A stretch of 64,000 bases of DNA from Colwellia sp. TT2012 (GCF_001440345.1 NZ_LJYX01000006.1:974876-1038875); one strand, 5' to 3'. Shown: positions 39,232 to 47,735, counted from the first letter of the stretch. Translations and numbers: made by a program. Notes: generated by a model from the letters alone, not told the origin.

Positions 39232-39345
39232 GAGTTAATTATAAATGCTCGGGTTGTGTTTTACTGTATAGATAGAGTAACATTTTGTATAGAGTGTTAT
39301 GGTTTGCTATTTTTTAATGATTTTAATATCTAAATTTTTAAAAGC

Positions 39346-39390
39346 TTGACCTTTTTACAAAAAACACGCTATTTTAAACGGGTGTTTAAA
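39346..39390 (+). promoter_or_regulatory. Promoter and PsrA-type operator of the TetR gene
   Basis: TTGACC at 39346-39351, an 18-base spacer and TATTTT form a promoter. The palindrome TTTAAACGGGTGTTTAAA (39373-39390) overlaps the end of the -10. It has the AAAC(N4)GTTT core described for PsrA sites. Its position implies autorepression. A second half-site pair (AAACTGGCTGTTT) follows. Confidence 0.55.
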
Positions 39391-39457
39391 CTGGCTGTTT
39401 ATATTTAGTGCGATTGCTATTAAATCGGCTAAACAGCAAACATTTAGAAGTTGAAGT

Positions 39458-40090
39458 ATGAGTACCAAAAATAAAATATTAGATGCCGCCGATGTACTTT
39501 TTGCCGATAAAGGTTTTAATGGTACATCTTTAAGAGAAATCACCAGCCAAGCTAATGTTAATTTAGCGGCCGTAAATTATCATTTTGGCTCTAAAAAAGA
39601 GTTGATCAAAGCCGTGATGTCTCGTTATATGGATGAATTATCACCGCAATTAGAGTCTGCACTGGCATTAATATGCCAAGCCGAACGTAAACCGAGTTTA
39701 CAAGAGGTTTTTTATGCGTTTATCGAGCCGTTACTCAAGCTTAATGAGTTTAAAGAAAACGGTACCAGCACCTTTTTGCAGTTATTAGGACGAGGCTATA
39801 CCGACAGCCAAGGGTTTTTACGTTGGTTCCTCACAACCCAGTACCCGGATGTGTTCACCAACTTTACTAAAGCAGTAAAAAAAGCTTACCCAGAGTTGAG
39901 CACTGAAGAAATGTTTTGGCGTTTACATTTCACCATGGGCACTATTGTTTTTACTATGTCATCAAGTGAAGCCTTGATTGATATTGCCCAAAATGACTTT
40001 AACAATCAGTTAGATATTGCTGGAGTTATCGAGCGTGTTATTCCTTATGTTGCTGCGGGTGTTGCCGCGCCGATTACTCATTATAACTAA
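39458..40090 (+). CDS. TetR-family regulator, PsrA-like
   Basis: A 210-residue repressor. The HTH is in residues 25-50 (TSLREITSQANVNLAAVNYHFGSK), a stretch nearly diagnostic of the PsrA/fatty-acid-responsive TetR subgroup. The C-terminal ligand domain is typical in length. PsrA-type regulators respond to long-chain fatty acids or acyl-CoAs and control beta-oxidation. The assignment rests on the HTH and on the AAAC(N4)GTTT palindrome at its own promoter. It is divergent from the triplicated RNA array. Confidence 0.8.
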   Translation: MSTKNKILDAADVLFADKGFNGTSLREITSQANVNLAAVNYHFGSKKELIKAVMSRYMDELSPQLESALALICQAERKPSLQEVFYAFIEPLLKLNEFKENGTSTFLQLLGRGYTDSQGFLRWFLTTQYPDVFTNFTKAVKKAYPELSTEEMFWRLHFTMGTIVFTMSSSEALIDIAQNDFNNQLDIAGVIERVIPYVAAGVAAPITHYN

Positions 40091-40264
40091 TATTTTATAG
40101 CGTATTAGCTGTGGTTTACTATCAAGGATAAACCCTCTCATTCACAACCTTAGCGGAGGAACTGCTGAGCTAGCGTGCCCGCCTAGCCAACAACAGTTTA
40201 ATCTCTAAATTAACGGGCATGCTAATTAATCAAGACTAGTTCTGTTTTTAACAAAAATATGTAT

Positions 40265-40270
40265 TATAAT
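40265..40270 (+). promoter_or_regulatory. -10 box for the RhlE-like helicase gene
   Basis: A perfect TATAAT in GTATTATAATCCCGCC, with a start near 40277 and a ~50-base leader. Upstream, CTAGCGTGCCCG (about 40170) and CGGGCATGCTAA (about 40214) form an inverted repeat that may end the TetR transcript. Confidence 0.5.
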
Positions 40271-40327
40271 CCCGCCCCATTATGCTATTTCAGTTTTTTA
40301 CGCGTTTATTTAGGGTTTAGGTGACAT

Positions 40328-41680
40328 ATGAGTGTTGATGCAATTGGCTTATCAGCGGATTTATTAAAAGCGGTTAAGGCCTGTGGTTATAAGAATTTAA
40401 CCCCCATTCAACAAGAAGCTATTCCTGTTATTCGCCAAGGCACAGACCTTTTAGCGAGCGCACAAACAGGTACCGGAAAAACAGCAGCTTTTAGCTTACC
40501 CATTTTAGATGCCATTGCTAAAGCCAACCATGCAGCTCACAGTGCTAATACTTCGGGCAATGAAAAAAGCGCCTCAGGTCAAGCACTTCGCGCGTTAATA
40601 TTAACGCCAACCCGTGAGCTGGCCAAACAAGTTGCTGATAACATCAAACAATTTAGTCAATTCATGCCGATAAAAACTGCCGCTATTTATGGTGGCGGTA
40701 AAATGGCCTCACAAACTAAGATGCTAAAGCAAGGACTTGACGTTTTAGTTGCCACACCTGGTCGTCTGTTAGAGCACTTAGCCTTGCATAATGTAGATTT
40801 ATCACAAGTGAAATTCCTTGTTTTAGATGAAGCCGATCGCATGCTGGATATGGGTTTTTTAACCGATATTGAAAAGTTGATGTTAGCGATTAAACATAAC
40901 CATCAAACGTTAATGTTTTCCGCCACTTTTTCAGAACGGGTCAAATCATTAGCCAATCAATTGTTAAAGACGCCAAAGACCATTAGCGTTTCTAGAGAAA
41001 ACACCACATCAGGTAAAATAAAGCAATCAGTTTACTGGGTAAGTGAAGCGCGAAAACGTGAATTACTTTCTGAGTTGATCGGGGTGAATAACTGGCAGCA
41101 AGTACTTGTTTTTGCTGGCACCAAAGAAAGTGCTAACCTCTTAGCAAAAGAGCTAAAACTTGACGGTATTAAAACGGCATTATGCCATGGCGATAAAACC
41201 CAAGGTGCAAGAAATAAGGCCTTAGAGCAATTTAAAGAAGGTAAAGTGCGCGTATTAGTGGCAACCGATGTTGCTGCTCGAGGCTTAGATATTGAAGATC
41301 TTCCCTATGTAGTTAACTTTCATTTACCCTTTTTACCTGAAGATTATGTCCATCGTGTTGGCCGTACGGGCCGGGCGGGAAAATCAGGAACGGCTATTTC
41401 TTTAGTAAGCCCCAAAGATGAACGTTTCTTAGGCAATATTGAAGAGCTTATTGGGCGGAAATTTGAACGTATTGTCGTACCAGGTTACGAGTTTAATCGC
41501 CAAGAAGCCGAGGCTTATCAAGAAGAAAACATTAAGCGTGAGAGTAAAAATAGATATCGTGCTACCCAAGAAAAAAATCAAAACGTAGCTAAAAAAGACG
41601 TTAAAAGTAAAGCACAGCAGAAAAATAAAATGGCACGAACTAACAGTAAATACAATAGTAAAATTAAAAGGAAGCGCTAG
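40328..41680 (+). CDS. rhlE: DEAD-box ATP-dependent RNA helicase, RhlE type
   Basis: A 450-residue RNA helicase. All motifs are present: Q (GYKNLTPIQQEAIPVI), I (AQTGTGKT near residue 45), Ia (PTRELAKQ), II (DEAD near residue 168), III (SAT), V (ATDVAARGLDI) and VI (HRVGRTGRAG near residue 337). A basic, Lys/Asn/Gln-rich tail follows residue 390, typical of RhlE proteins used in ribosome assembly and RNA decay in the cold. The exact subfamily is inferred from length and tail. Confidence 0.88.
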   Translation: MSVDAIGLSADLLKAVKACGYKNLTPIQQEAIPVIRQGTDLLASAQTGTGKTAAFSLPILDAIAKANHAAHSANTSGNEKSASGQALRALILTPTRELAKQVADNIKQFSQFMPIKTAAIYGGGKMASQTKMLKQGLDVLVATPGRLLEHLALHNVDLSQVKFLVLDEADRMLDMGFLTDIEKLMLAIKHNHQTLMFSATFSERVKSLANQLLKTPKTISVSRENTTSGKIKQSVYWVSEARKRELLSELIGVNNWQQVLVFAGTKESANLLAKELKLDGIKTALCHGDKTQGARNKALEQFKEGKVRVLVATDVAARGLDIEDLPYVVNFHLPFLPEDYVHRVGRTGRAGKSGTAISLVSPKDERFLGNIEELIGRKFERIVVPGYEFNRQEAEAYQEENIKRESKNRYRATQEKNQNVAKKDVKSKAQQKNKMARTNSKYNSKIKRKR

Positions 41681-41724
41681 CTTTTAGCTGAGCACGTTAC
41701 TCATTGTCAAATTGCCATACCAAC

Positions 41725-42435
41725 ATGGATACCCCAATAGCACCAGTAGCAATAATTGAAACACCTTTTAGTAAAAGGCATTGTTGCTGGTTTTGTGGTG
41801 AGCCTAGCCAAGTAAGTTTTATTTTTCCAGCCATCAGTGCGACTTCTGCTAATGAGACTAAGCAATACTTGTTACGCTCATGCTCTCATCCCGTGATATC
41901 TGTGCCAACTTGCTGTGAGTGTCAACAACTGGCTAAAAAAAATCATGAAGACAATATTTGGGCCGTTAAACACTTGGTAAAACGCCAATTGTTAAAGCGC
42001 TATGCAAAAGACCTTGCTATCGGTATTCAGTGGTCTGAGCAAGAATTAGCGAGTAGTGAATTTGAGCAAGGAAACTTTGCCGGTTTTGCCCGAAGCGCTT
42101 GGTTTATGTATGAAGTGGCCAAGGAGAGAGTTAACTATTTAGGCTGGCCATTAGTGGTTCATGGTATTGAACTCAATGAGGATGAGTTAGTTGCAGCTGA
42201 TACCTTTAGCTTTGATGGTGTCTTGTATCCCTCATTAGCTGAGGCGATTAATCACTATGCCAAGGTGTTTTTATTAGATGAGCCGTATGTTATGGCTGTT
42301 TTACAATACATGAGTCATGGTGATATTGATGAAAAATCATTTGCCCAAGCCGTGCGTTTTTGTCGACTATTAGTGAATGCCACCGCGAATGAACGTAAAG
42401 TGGCCTTTAAGGCGCTAATTAATAACATAGGCTAA
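41725..42435 (+). CDS. Uncharacterised cysteine-rich protein
   Basis: Not recognised. 236 residues from ATG 41725; a TTG 21 bases upstream is an alternative, and neither has a clear ribosome site. It has HCCWFCGEPSQVSF near the start and TCCECQQLAKKNH about 50 residues later, so a zinc-ribbon-like N-terminal domain made of two CxxC pairs is likely. The rest is probably helical, with aromatic residues and no membrane segment. It follows rhlE closely on the same strand and may be co-transcribed. A nucleic-acid or RNP-associated role is only a guess. Confidence 0.7.
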   Translation: MDTPIAPVAIIETPFSKRHCCWFCGEPSQVSFIFPAISATSANETKQYLLRSCSHPVISVPTCCECQQLAKKNHEDNIWAVKHLVKRQLLKRYAKDLAIGIQWSEQELASSEFEQGNFAGFARSAWFMYEVAKERVNYLGWPLVVHGIELNEDELVAADTFSFDGVLYPSLAEAINHYAKVFLLDEPYVMAVLQYMSHGDIDEKSFAQAVRFCRLLVNATANERKVAFKALINNIG

Positions 42436-42466
42436 TGGTAAATAGAGATAACCAGATCAGCTTTCT

Positions 42467-43384
42467 TTAGACCACACTTAAATGTGCAGTCGCTTTCATT
42501 TTACTTTGGTATAAAACTTTATCTGCACGCTCAAAGAAACTCATTTCATTATCAGCCCTATTCATAAAAGTTGAACCTAAACTGCAACTTAATTGATATT
42601 TACTTAACAATACATTGTTAGCTAATGCCAGGTTTATTCTATTTTCAATAATGGCTAAGGCGCTATCGTTAGCATTTTCGACGATAATGGCAAACTCATC
42701 GCCGCCAAATCTAAATAAGCTGTCCGAGTCACGAATACACTGACGTAATACATTGGCAAATTCTCGTAAGGCTAAATCGCCGGTTGCGTGGCCATAACAA
42801 TCATTAATCGCTTTAAACTTATTTAAGTCACTTAAGACCAAACCAACCAAACTATGATGGCGGTTAGCATTATGCATGGCGCGTTTTAATTGCTCATCAA
42901 AATATCGCCGATTTCCTAGCCCTGTTAACGCATCTTGCATGGCCAGTTGCATCGCAGCATGATAGGCAATCGCATTTTTAAGTGGGTGCAATAAACATAG
43001 GTGCAGTTGCTGTAAAACTTTATAATTAGTTAAACTGATCGGACTATTAATGCCATAGCTGAGGGTACCGATAAAATCATCGGCAATTTTCAAATCAAAT
43101 CGGCGCTCTTTTTTAGCTTTCCTGCTACCACGTAATGCCTTATTGAAGCTTTGACTTTTAAAATAAAGCCCAGAAAAATCAACGTAGCGTGCTGCTTCTA
43201 CGGCAAAAATATTTAATAATGTATCTATGTCCAGTGTGGTTTGTAATTGCGTCATAAAGTCTAATACTTGACGTTTATCATAAACAGTTTCAGTAAGATT
43301 TTCTGCAACAAGCGCATCAGTACCCAATGAACTATAGGTATTGAATGGTGAGAATCTATTATCAAGTACGTTTAGTGTTTGCAT
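42467..43384 (-). CDS. Diguanylate cyclase (GGDEF)
   Basis: Makes c-di-GMP from GTP. It has 305 residues. The C-terminal GGDEF domain (about residues 145-300) has the active-site FRFGGDEFAII and, five residues before it, RDSD, the RxxD product-inhibition site. Substrate-site DALTGLGNRRYFDE and DLNKFKAINDCYGH are intact, so it should be active. The N-terminal ~140 residues resemble a sensory GAF-like region without membrane segments. It is 4 kb from a c-di-GMP riboswitch. Confidence 0.93.
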   Translation of the reverse strand: MQTLNVLDNRFSPFNTYSSLGTDALVAENLTETVYDKRQVLDFMTQLQTTLDIDTLLNIFAVEAARYVDFSGLYFKSQSFNKALRGSRKAKKERRFDLKIADDFIGTLSYGINSPISLTNYKVLQQLHLCLLHPLKNAIAYHAAMQLAMQDALTGLGNRRYFDEQLKRAMHNANRHHSLVGLVLSDLNKFKAINDCYGHATGDLALREFANVLRQCIRDSDSLFRFGGDEFAIIVENANDSALAIIENRINLALANNVLLSKYQLSCSLGSTFMNRADNEMSFFERADKVLYQSKMKATAHLSVV

Positions 43385-43744
43385 ACGACAACCTCATTAA
43401 CTATATCTTTTAACGCCAATTATTCAAAAGTTACTGCTAAAAGAGCATATTTTGACGTTATTTTTCACTACTTATTTAAAAGCAAAAAATGTACCATTTT
43501 GTTGGGATGTATCGTTTTTTAGGTCAAAGAGAGACTATTTGTGCAATCTAGTACTTTAACTAATTGAAATGTAGTTTTTTTTGTTGTTAAAATACTTTAA
43601 TGCTGGGTAAACTATAATTATTGCAACTAGCTCTTGCCTTGAGTCATAGCTTAGACGGCAAAGTATTGCCGCTTGGCAAATAACGTCAAGTTTTTAGCTA
43701 TTACTTGTACTTAGAAATGAACATAACAAAATAAAGGAAGTTGT
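43385..43744. other. Divergent spacer between the GGDEF and Kef-type genes
   Basis: It holds a TATAAT at 43613-43618 (plus strand, no good -35) that could serve the Kef-type gene, and a small hairpin CGGCAA-AGTA-TTGCCG at 43656-43671 in the leader. The ribosome site AAGGAAG precedes the GTG start. Nothing else is recognised. Confidence 0.4.
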
Positions 43745-45712
43745 GTGAGCGGTTATTTTGAAATTCTTGCCATATTAACCTGTGCTGTATTTGTCGTATG
43801 GCTATTTCGTCGGTTGAAATTACCAGCTATCTTAGCGTATTTAGTTGCGGGTATGATCGTGGGTCAACATGGCTTAAATATCGCTAATGAGCAAGCCGAT
43901 TATGATCACTTTGCCGAGCTAGGCATTGTTTTTTTACTCTTTACCTTAGGGCTGGAATTCTCATTACCTAGACTAATGGCCATGCGCCATCTAGTGGTCT
44001 CGGTCGGCAGCTTACAAGTGGCTATTTCTTTACTTATCTTTATGGTCGCGGGATTGGCTTTTGGCTTAAGTTTATCGGCAGCTTTTGTCGTTGGTAGTAT
44101 ATTAGCCCTCTCCTCAACCGCGATTGTTATTAGGCAACTCAGTGAAAGTGGCGCCATGAAGCGCAAGTCGGGGCAACTGTCTGTTGCTATTTTACTTTTC
44201 CAAGATGTTGCGGTAGTACCCTTATTAATTGTTATTCCTATGTTGGCACTTGATAGCCAGAGTTCCATGGTTTGGGCATTAATGCTTGCTATGGTTAAAG
44301 GGGTAGTGGTAGTCGCATTATTGTTATTTGTCGGTAAATGGTTACTGCCAAAAGTTTTTAATATTATTGCGCAAGTTCGCACCGATGAGCTTTTTGTTTT
44401 AACTACCTTGTTAGTTACCCTTTTAGCTTCTGCTTTCACCCAGTGGTTTGGTTTATCAATGGCCTTAGGCGCATTTCTTGCTGGTATGATGCTAAGTGAA
44501 AGTGAATATAAACATCAACTTGAAGCGGATATCAGACCCTACCGTGATATCTTATTAGGCTTGTTTTTTATTACCGTTGGCATGAAGCTAGATGTCGGCT
44601 TAATATTATCCTCACCTTTTAGTTTATTAAGTTTGATGCTCTGTTTTATGTTGGTCAAAGTTATAGTCATTAAAACGCTGGCAATTAGAGCGGGAGAGTC
44701 AGGTAAAGATGCTTGGGCATCTGGGTTAATGCTGGCGCAAATGGGGGAGTTTGGTTTTGTGTTAATTGCTTTAGCCAGTAAAAGTCAGGTCTTATCACTT
44801 GATGTCGCCTCTATGTTACTCGGTGCAGGAGTACTTAGCATGGCGATCACCCCTTTTATGATTAACAATGCTAGATCTTGGGCGCTATTTTTAAGTCAAG
44901 AAAAGACCGCAGAGACCTTAGATTTATCAGAATTACCGGAAAATAATGTATTGGCTGATCACGTCATTATTTGTGGTTTTGGCCGTATTGGTCAAACAGT
45001 AAGTCGCTTCCTAAAACAAGATAAAATTGATTTTATCGCTATCGATGTCGATCCACTGCGTACACGAAAAGCCCGCGAAGCTGGTGAGAAGGTACTCTTT
45101 GGTTCCTGTCGGCAAACAGAGGTACTAAATGCTGCTAATTTAGCCGAAGCTAAACTGGTGGTTATTGCTTTTGGCAATGATAAACAATCCCTTGAGGTGA
45201 TTCAAAAAGTAAGAAGCATGAATGAAAAGGTGCCCATTTTAGTTAGAACACGTAACGATGACCAACTTACTGCGCTTAAAGCGGCTGGTGCCAATGAAGT
45301 TGTGCCGGAAAGCTTAGAGGGTAGTTTAATGTTGGTGTCTCAAGTCTTGTCATTATCAGGCGTACCTTTTTCTCGTATTATGCGTCGTGTGCAAAAAGAG
45401 CGTAAAAATCACTATAACCATCTGCATGGTTTTTTTCAGGGCGAGCAAACCGATATGAGCCCTGACGGCATTGACCGAATTGAATTTGCTCATGCAATAC
45501 TCATCAATAATAATTCTTTTGCCTGTGGTAAATCACTTGCTACCTTAGCGCTAGATCAGCGCCGCGTGCATATTGTCGCCTTACACCGAGGTGATGTGGA
45601 AACAGAATCACCCGCATTAGAGACTGTTTTACAAGATCAAGATACCCTAGTTGTTAGAGGAAAACCGCGCCGAGTGGAACGAGTTGAGCGTTACTTACAA
45701 GAAGGCGGCTAG
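43745..45712 (+). CDS. Kef-type monovalent cation:proton antiporter (CPA2) with TrkA domains
   Basis: A 655-residue inner-membrane protein. About twelve hydrophobic segments in residues 1-385 form the Na/H-exchanger domain. A TrkA-N/RCK domain starts at HVIICGFGRIGQTVSRFL near residue 408, and a TrkA-C domain ends the protein. It resembles KefB/KefC or YbaL potassium efflux systems. No KefF/KefG oxidoreductase is adjacent, so glutathione gating cannot be assumed. GTG start with AAGGAAG seven bases upstream. Confidence 0.9.
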   Translation: MSGYFEILAILTCAVFVVWLFRRLKLPAILAYLVAGMIVGQHGLNIANEQADYDHFAELGIVFLLFTLGLEFSLPRLMAMRHLVVSVGSLQVAISLLIFMVAGLAFGLSLSAAFVVGSILALSSTAIVIRQLSESGAMKRKSGQLSVAILLFQDVAVVPLLIVIPMLALDSQSSMVWALMLAMVKGVVVVALLLFVGKWLLPKVFNIIAQVRTDELFVLTTLLVTLLASAFTQWFGLSMALGAFLAGMMLSESEYKHQLEADIRPYRDILLGLFFITVGMKLDVGLILSSPFSLLSLMLCFMLVKVIVIKTLAIRAGESGKDAWASGLMLAQMGEFGFVLIALASKSQVLSLDVASMLLGAGVLSMAITPFMINNARSWALFLSQEKTAETLDLSELPENNVLADHVIICGFGRIGQTVSRFLKQDKIDFIAIDVDPLRTRKAREAGEKVLFGSCRQTEVLNAANLAEAKLVVIAFGNDKQSLEVIQKVRSMNEKVPILVRTRNDDQLTALKAAGANEVVPESLEGSLMLVSQVLSLSGVPFSRIMRRVQKERKNHYNHLHGFFQGEQTDMSPDGIDRIEFAHAILINNNSFACGKSLATLALDQRRVHIVALHRGDVETESPALETVLQDQDTLVVRGKPRRVERVERYLQEGG

Positions 45713-45795
45713 TATCTGCCTGAGCTTATTAAGCGAGGACAATACTTGCTTCGCAAGGCGTCTCTTTTTAAGCAACAACATAAAACTTGTCTATT

Positions 45796-46947
45796 TTAAA
45801 TGTCTAGAAAGGCTCTAATGGCTTGCTCTTGCTCCATGGCGTCGGCGAAGCCTAACCTGATCAATTCACCACAAAAATTTTTCTCAAATAATAAGTAACT
45901 GATGATACTCGACTCTGAGTCATTCCCTATGCCAACACCGCGTAAAAGTACGCGAATAGATAAGGGTAAATCGTAGTAATACTGACTAGCAATAGCATTA
46001 AAGTCATGGCTCGGGTTAATGACAAAGCTATCTATGTGCTTTAACCCTTCATTATCTTTTCTATTTTTAGCGGATATTAGCTTGAGGGTTGAGTTAATAC
46101 GGGCCATGCGTTCGAGATCGCTATGCATAGTATCAGCAAAGATAGAGTCCAGTAAATGACCGGCAATCGTTGCCGAACTGGGTGGGTGGGGATTATTTTC
46201 TTTGGCATGTAAAGGCTCTTTGGGTTGATCTACCCCAATAACAAATATTTTTTTTGCCCCTAAATGTATTGCTGGGCTTAAAGGTGATAACTGATGCACT
46301 GAGCCATCACCAAAGTGTTGATTTTTAATTTTTACCGATGGAAATACCATGGGGATTGCTGCCGAAGCCATTAAATGCTCGGTGTTTAGCTGACACAATT
46401 CCCCGCGTCTTTTAACACGTGACCAAGGTTGTGCCCTACCATCAGATTGATAAAAGCTAATAGAGTCACCATTGCTATAACTTGATGCGGTAATGGATAC
46501 GGCGGTTAAGTAGCCACGGGCGATATTTTTATCAATACGGTTAAAATCTAGTATTTGGTCAAGTAACTCTCTTAGTGGCGCATTGTTTAGTAAACTGCGC
46601 GGTGATCTATTGGCATAATCAGCTTGAAAGCTCGCTAACATACCTTGGCTTATGTGACTAAATACTCTAACAGGGTCACTATAGTAGATACTCGATATAT
46701 TAAAGTTTTTCCATGCCCATTCTAGTTTTTTTACTCCCAAATGATAGCAAGAAGCATAACAGGCAAGTGACGTGGTATTGATAGCTCCGGCCGAGGTACC
46801 ACAAAGAATAGGAAAGGGAATGCCATGGTTTCTTGGGATAAACTTTGCTATCGCGGATAATACGCCAACTTGATAAGCTGCCCGGGCACCACCACCCGTT
46901 AGCACAAGAGCATTTTTACTATTAAGGTAATTTCTTTTTAGTGTCAT
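45796..46947 (-). CDS. Patatin-like phospholipase
   Basis: 383 residues from ATG 46947; a TTG at 46989 would add 14. The acyl-hydrolase dyad is visible: oxyanion loop LTGGGARAAYQ near residue 15, nucleophile elbow GTSAGA near residue 50, and catalytic Asp in FGDGSVHQ (DGS where DGG/DGA is usual) near residue 195. No signal peptide, so it is probably cytosolic or membrane-associated. It converges on the Kef-type gene. The lipid substrate is unknown. Confidence 0.88.
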   Translation of the reverse strand: MTLKRNYLNSKNALVLTGGGARAAYQVGVLSAIAKFIPRNHGIPFPILCGTSAGAINTTSLACYASCYHLGVKKLEWAWKNFNISSIYYSDPVRVFSHISQGMLASFQADYANRSPRSLLNNAPLRELLDQILDFNRIDKNIARGYLTAVSITASSYSNGDSISFYQSDGRAQPWSRVKRRGELCQLNTEHLMASAAIPMVFPSVKIKNQHFGDGSVHQLSPLSPAIHLGAKKIFVIGVDQPKEPLHAKENNPHPPSSATIAGHLLDSIFADTMHSDLERMARINSTLKLISAKNRKDNEGLKHIDSFVINPSHDFNAIASQYYYDLPLSIRVLLRGVGIGNDSESSIISYLLFEKNFCGELIRLGFADAMEQEQAIRAFLDI

Positions 46948-47091
46948 AGATAATAAGTCGTTTTTTATGATTTTTAATGACTGGCACAAATATATTTCTT
47001 AACTGGCTTCAATGACTTAAGTGTAAGTGCTTTTTATTTACTTCGCTAGGAAATAGCAAGATTATTATAGGAGAGAGATTTTATTTCAAAC

Positions 47092-47119
47092 AAAAAAAAG
47101 CCAGCAGTCGCTGACTTTT
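47092..47119 (-). terminator. Terminator for the DUF3718-like gene
   Basis: On the minus strand AAAAGTCAGC pairs with GCTGGCTTTT (one G-U) around GACT, followed by a run of eight T. It lies 87 bases past the stop codon. Confidence 0.85.
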
Positions 47120-47205
47120 CAAATGACATAGAATTATTAAATAGTATTGCTTTTACTCATCCGTATTTATTGCTAAAAGGTATTAACGTCTACTTTAAAA
47201 TAATT

Positions 47206-47565
47206 TTAACTACTAACGCGAGCGTTAGCAGCGTCTATCAATGGTTGCGATCCAGTTTGCAGGAATGCTAGGTTAGCCGAAACAACTTTCTTTGGTAATT
47301 TTGAAATCATCAAAGAACCTGTTTTTACTGAGCCTGAAGTTGATGCAAACTCTAATAAGTTTTTTCCATTACACTGAATACCGTTGAAGATACGACGAAT
47401 TTTTAATTTATTCGTTTTTAAAAATGAACGCATGCGTTTCTTGTCATCGGATGCCACGTACTGACATAAACTTGTCGCAATGTCAGCAGCTTGTACCTTT
47501 GGTGTTGTTACAACAGACGTTAATGTTAAAACAGTGATGGTTGAAGCTATTAATAATTTTTTCAT
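47206..47565 (-). CDS. Small secreted protein, DUF3718-like, under a c-di-GMP riboswitch
   Basis: A 119-residue exported protein. A Sec signal peptide is predicted to residue 26 (TTPKVQA-ADI). The mature part is basic with two cysteines (SLCQYVAS and IQCNGKNLLEFA) that could form a disulfide. The pattern LCxYV...LKIRRIFNGIQCNG resembles DUF3718 proteins of Shewanella and Colwellia. AAGG lies 8 bases before the ATG. The GEMM aptamer in its leader ties it to the c-di-GMP lifestyle switch; a surface or biofilm role is inferred. The biochemical function is unknown. Confidence 0.8.
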   Translation of the reverse strand: MKKLLIASTITVLTLTSVVTTPKVQAADIATSLCQYVASDDKKRMRSFLKTNKLKIRRIFNGIQCNGKNLLEFASTSGSVKTGSLMISKLPKKVVSANLAFLQTGSQPLIDAANARVSS

Positions 47566-47599
47566 TTTAAAAACCTTAAATAATGGAGTTAATAAAAGA

Positions 47600-47725
47600 A
47601 AAAACCACGGGATGTACCTGTTAACGAGGTGACTCCGCTGTCGTAGATTAACTTGCTATAAAGCAAATCAACCCTTAGACCGGTGGTTTTGCGTAACACG
47701 TTTTCGCGTGTTTTGCCTTTTCTTT
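47600..47725 (-). promoter_or_regulatory. Cyclic di-GMP-I (GEMM-I) riboswitch
   Basis: Read on minus: GGCAAAACACGCGAAAACG, GTGTTACGCAAAACCACCGG, TCTAAGG, a 9-bp hairpin, then ACGACAGCGGAGTCACC. This matches the GEMM-I pattern GGCAAA-CC-GAAA-GG-ACGCAAAGCC-CCGGCCUAA...AGCGGGGUUACC, including the GAAA tetraloop in a closed stem. The ligand-contacting G before CAAA, the A of ACGCAAA and the C of the final ACC are kept. Downstream, CCCGTGGTTTTTT (47611-47599) can pair with AAAACCACCGG of the aptamer, making an alternative terminator that the folded aptamer would block. This suggests an ON switch. Confidence 0.88.
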
Positions 47726-47735
47726 GTCAATAGTA

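Larger units (their letters stand above)
38500..39288 (-). repeat. Three tandem ~270-bp units upstream of the M2 peptidase
   Basis: Invariant blocks recur with periods of 272 and 270 bp: hairpin GCTCATTCAAAGGAATGAGC at 38550, 38822 and 39092; GAAACTGGGTTAATTATAAA or the GAAACTGAGTTAATTATAAA variant; and TTTACTGTATAGATAGGGTA-like. The first two units also share GCATGCTGTTGTTCGCTG and a TTAGCACGGCTAAGGT tail. A degraded tail of the same kind (GCACTGGCAAGGTCAAATT) precedes the first hairpin at about 38519, suggesting a fourth, eroded unit. Confidence 0.95.

Noticed and set aside
38710..39285. TACTGTATAGATAGGGTA in the array as LexA (SOS) boxes
   Set aside because: Only the left half (TACTGTATA) fits; the right CAG half is absent in all copies.
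38542..39288. The 270-bp repeats as a CRISPR array or integron attC array
   Set aside because: Units are long and nearly identical throughout, without short repeats and unique spacers; no cas genes or integrase are nearby, and each unit has a promoter-like box and terminator.
47600..47725. The structured leader as a tRNA or tRNA remnant
   Set aside because: It lacks T-loop and acceptor-stem consensus, whereas the GEMM motifs match in order.
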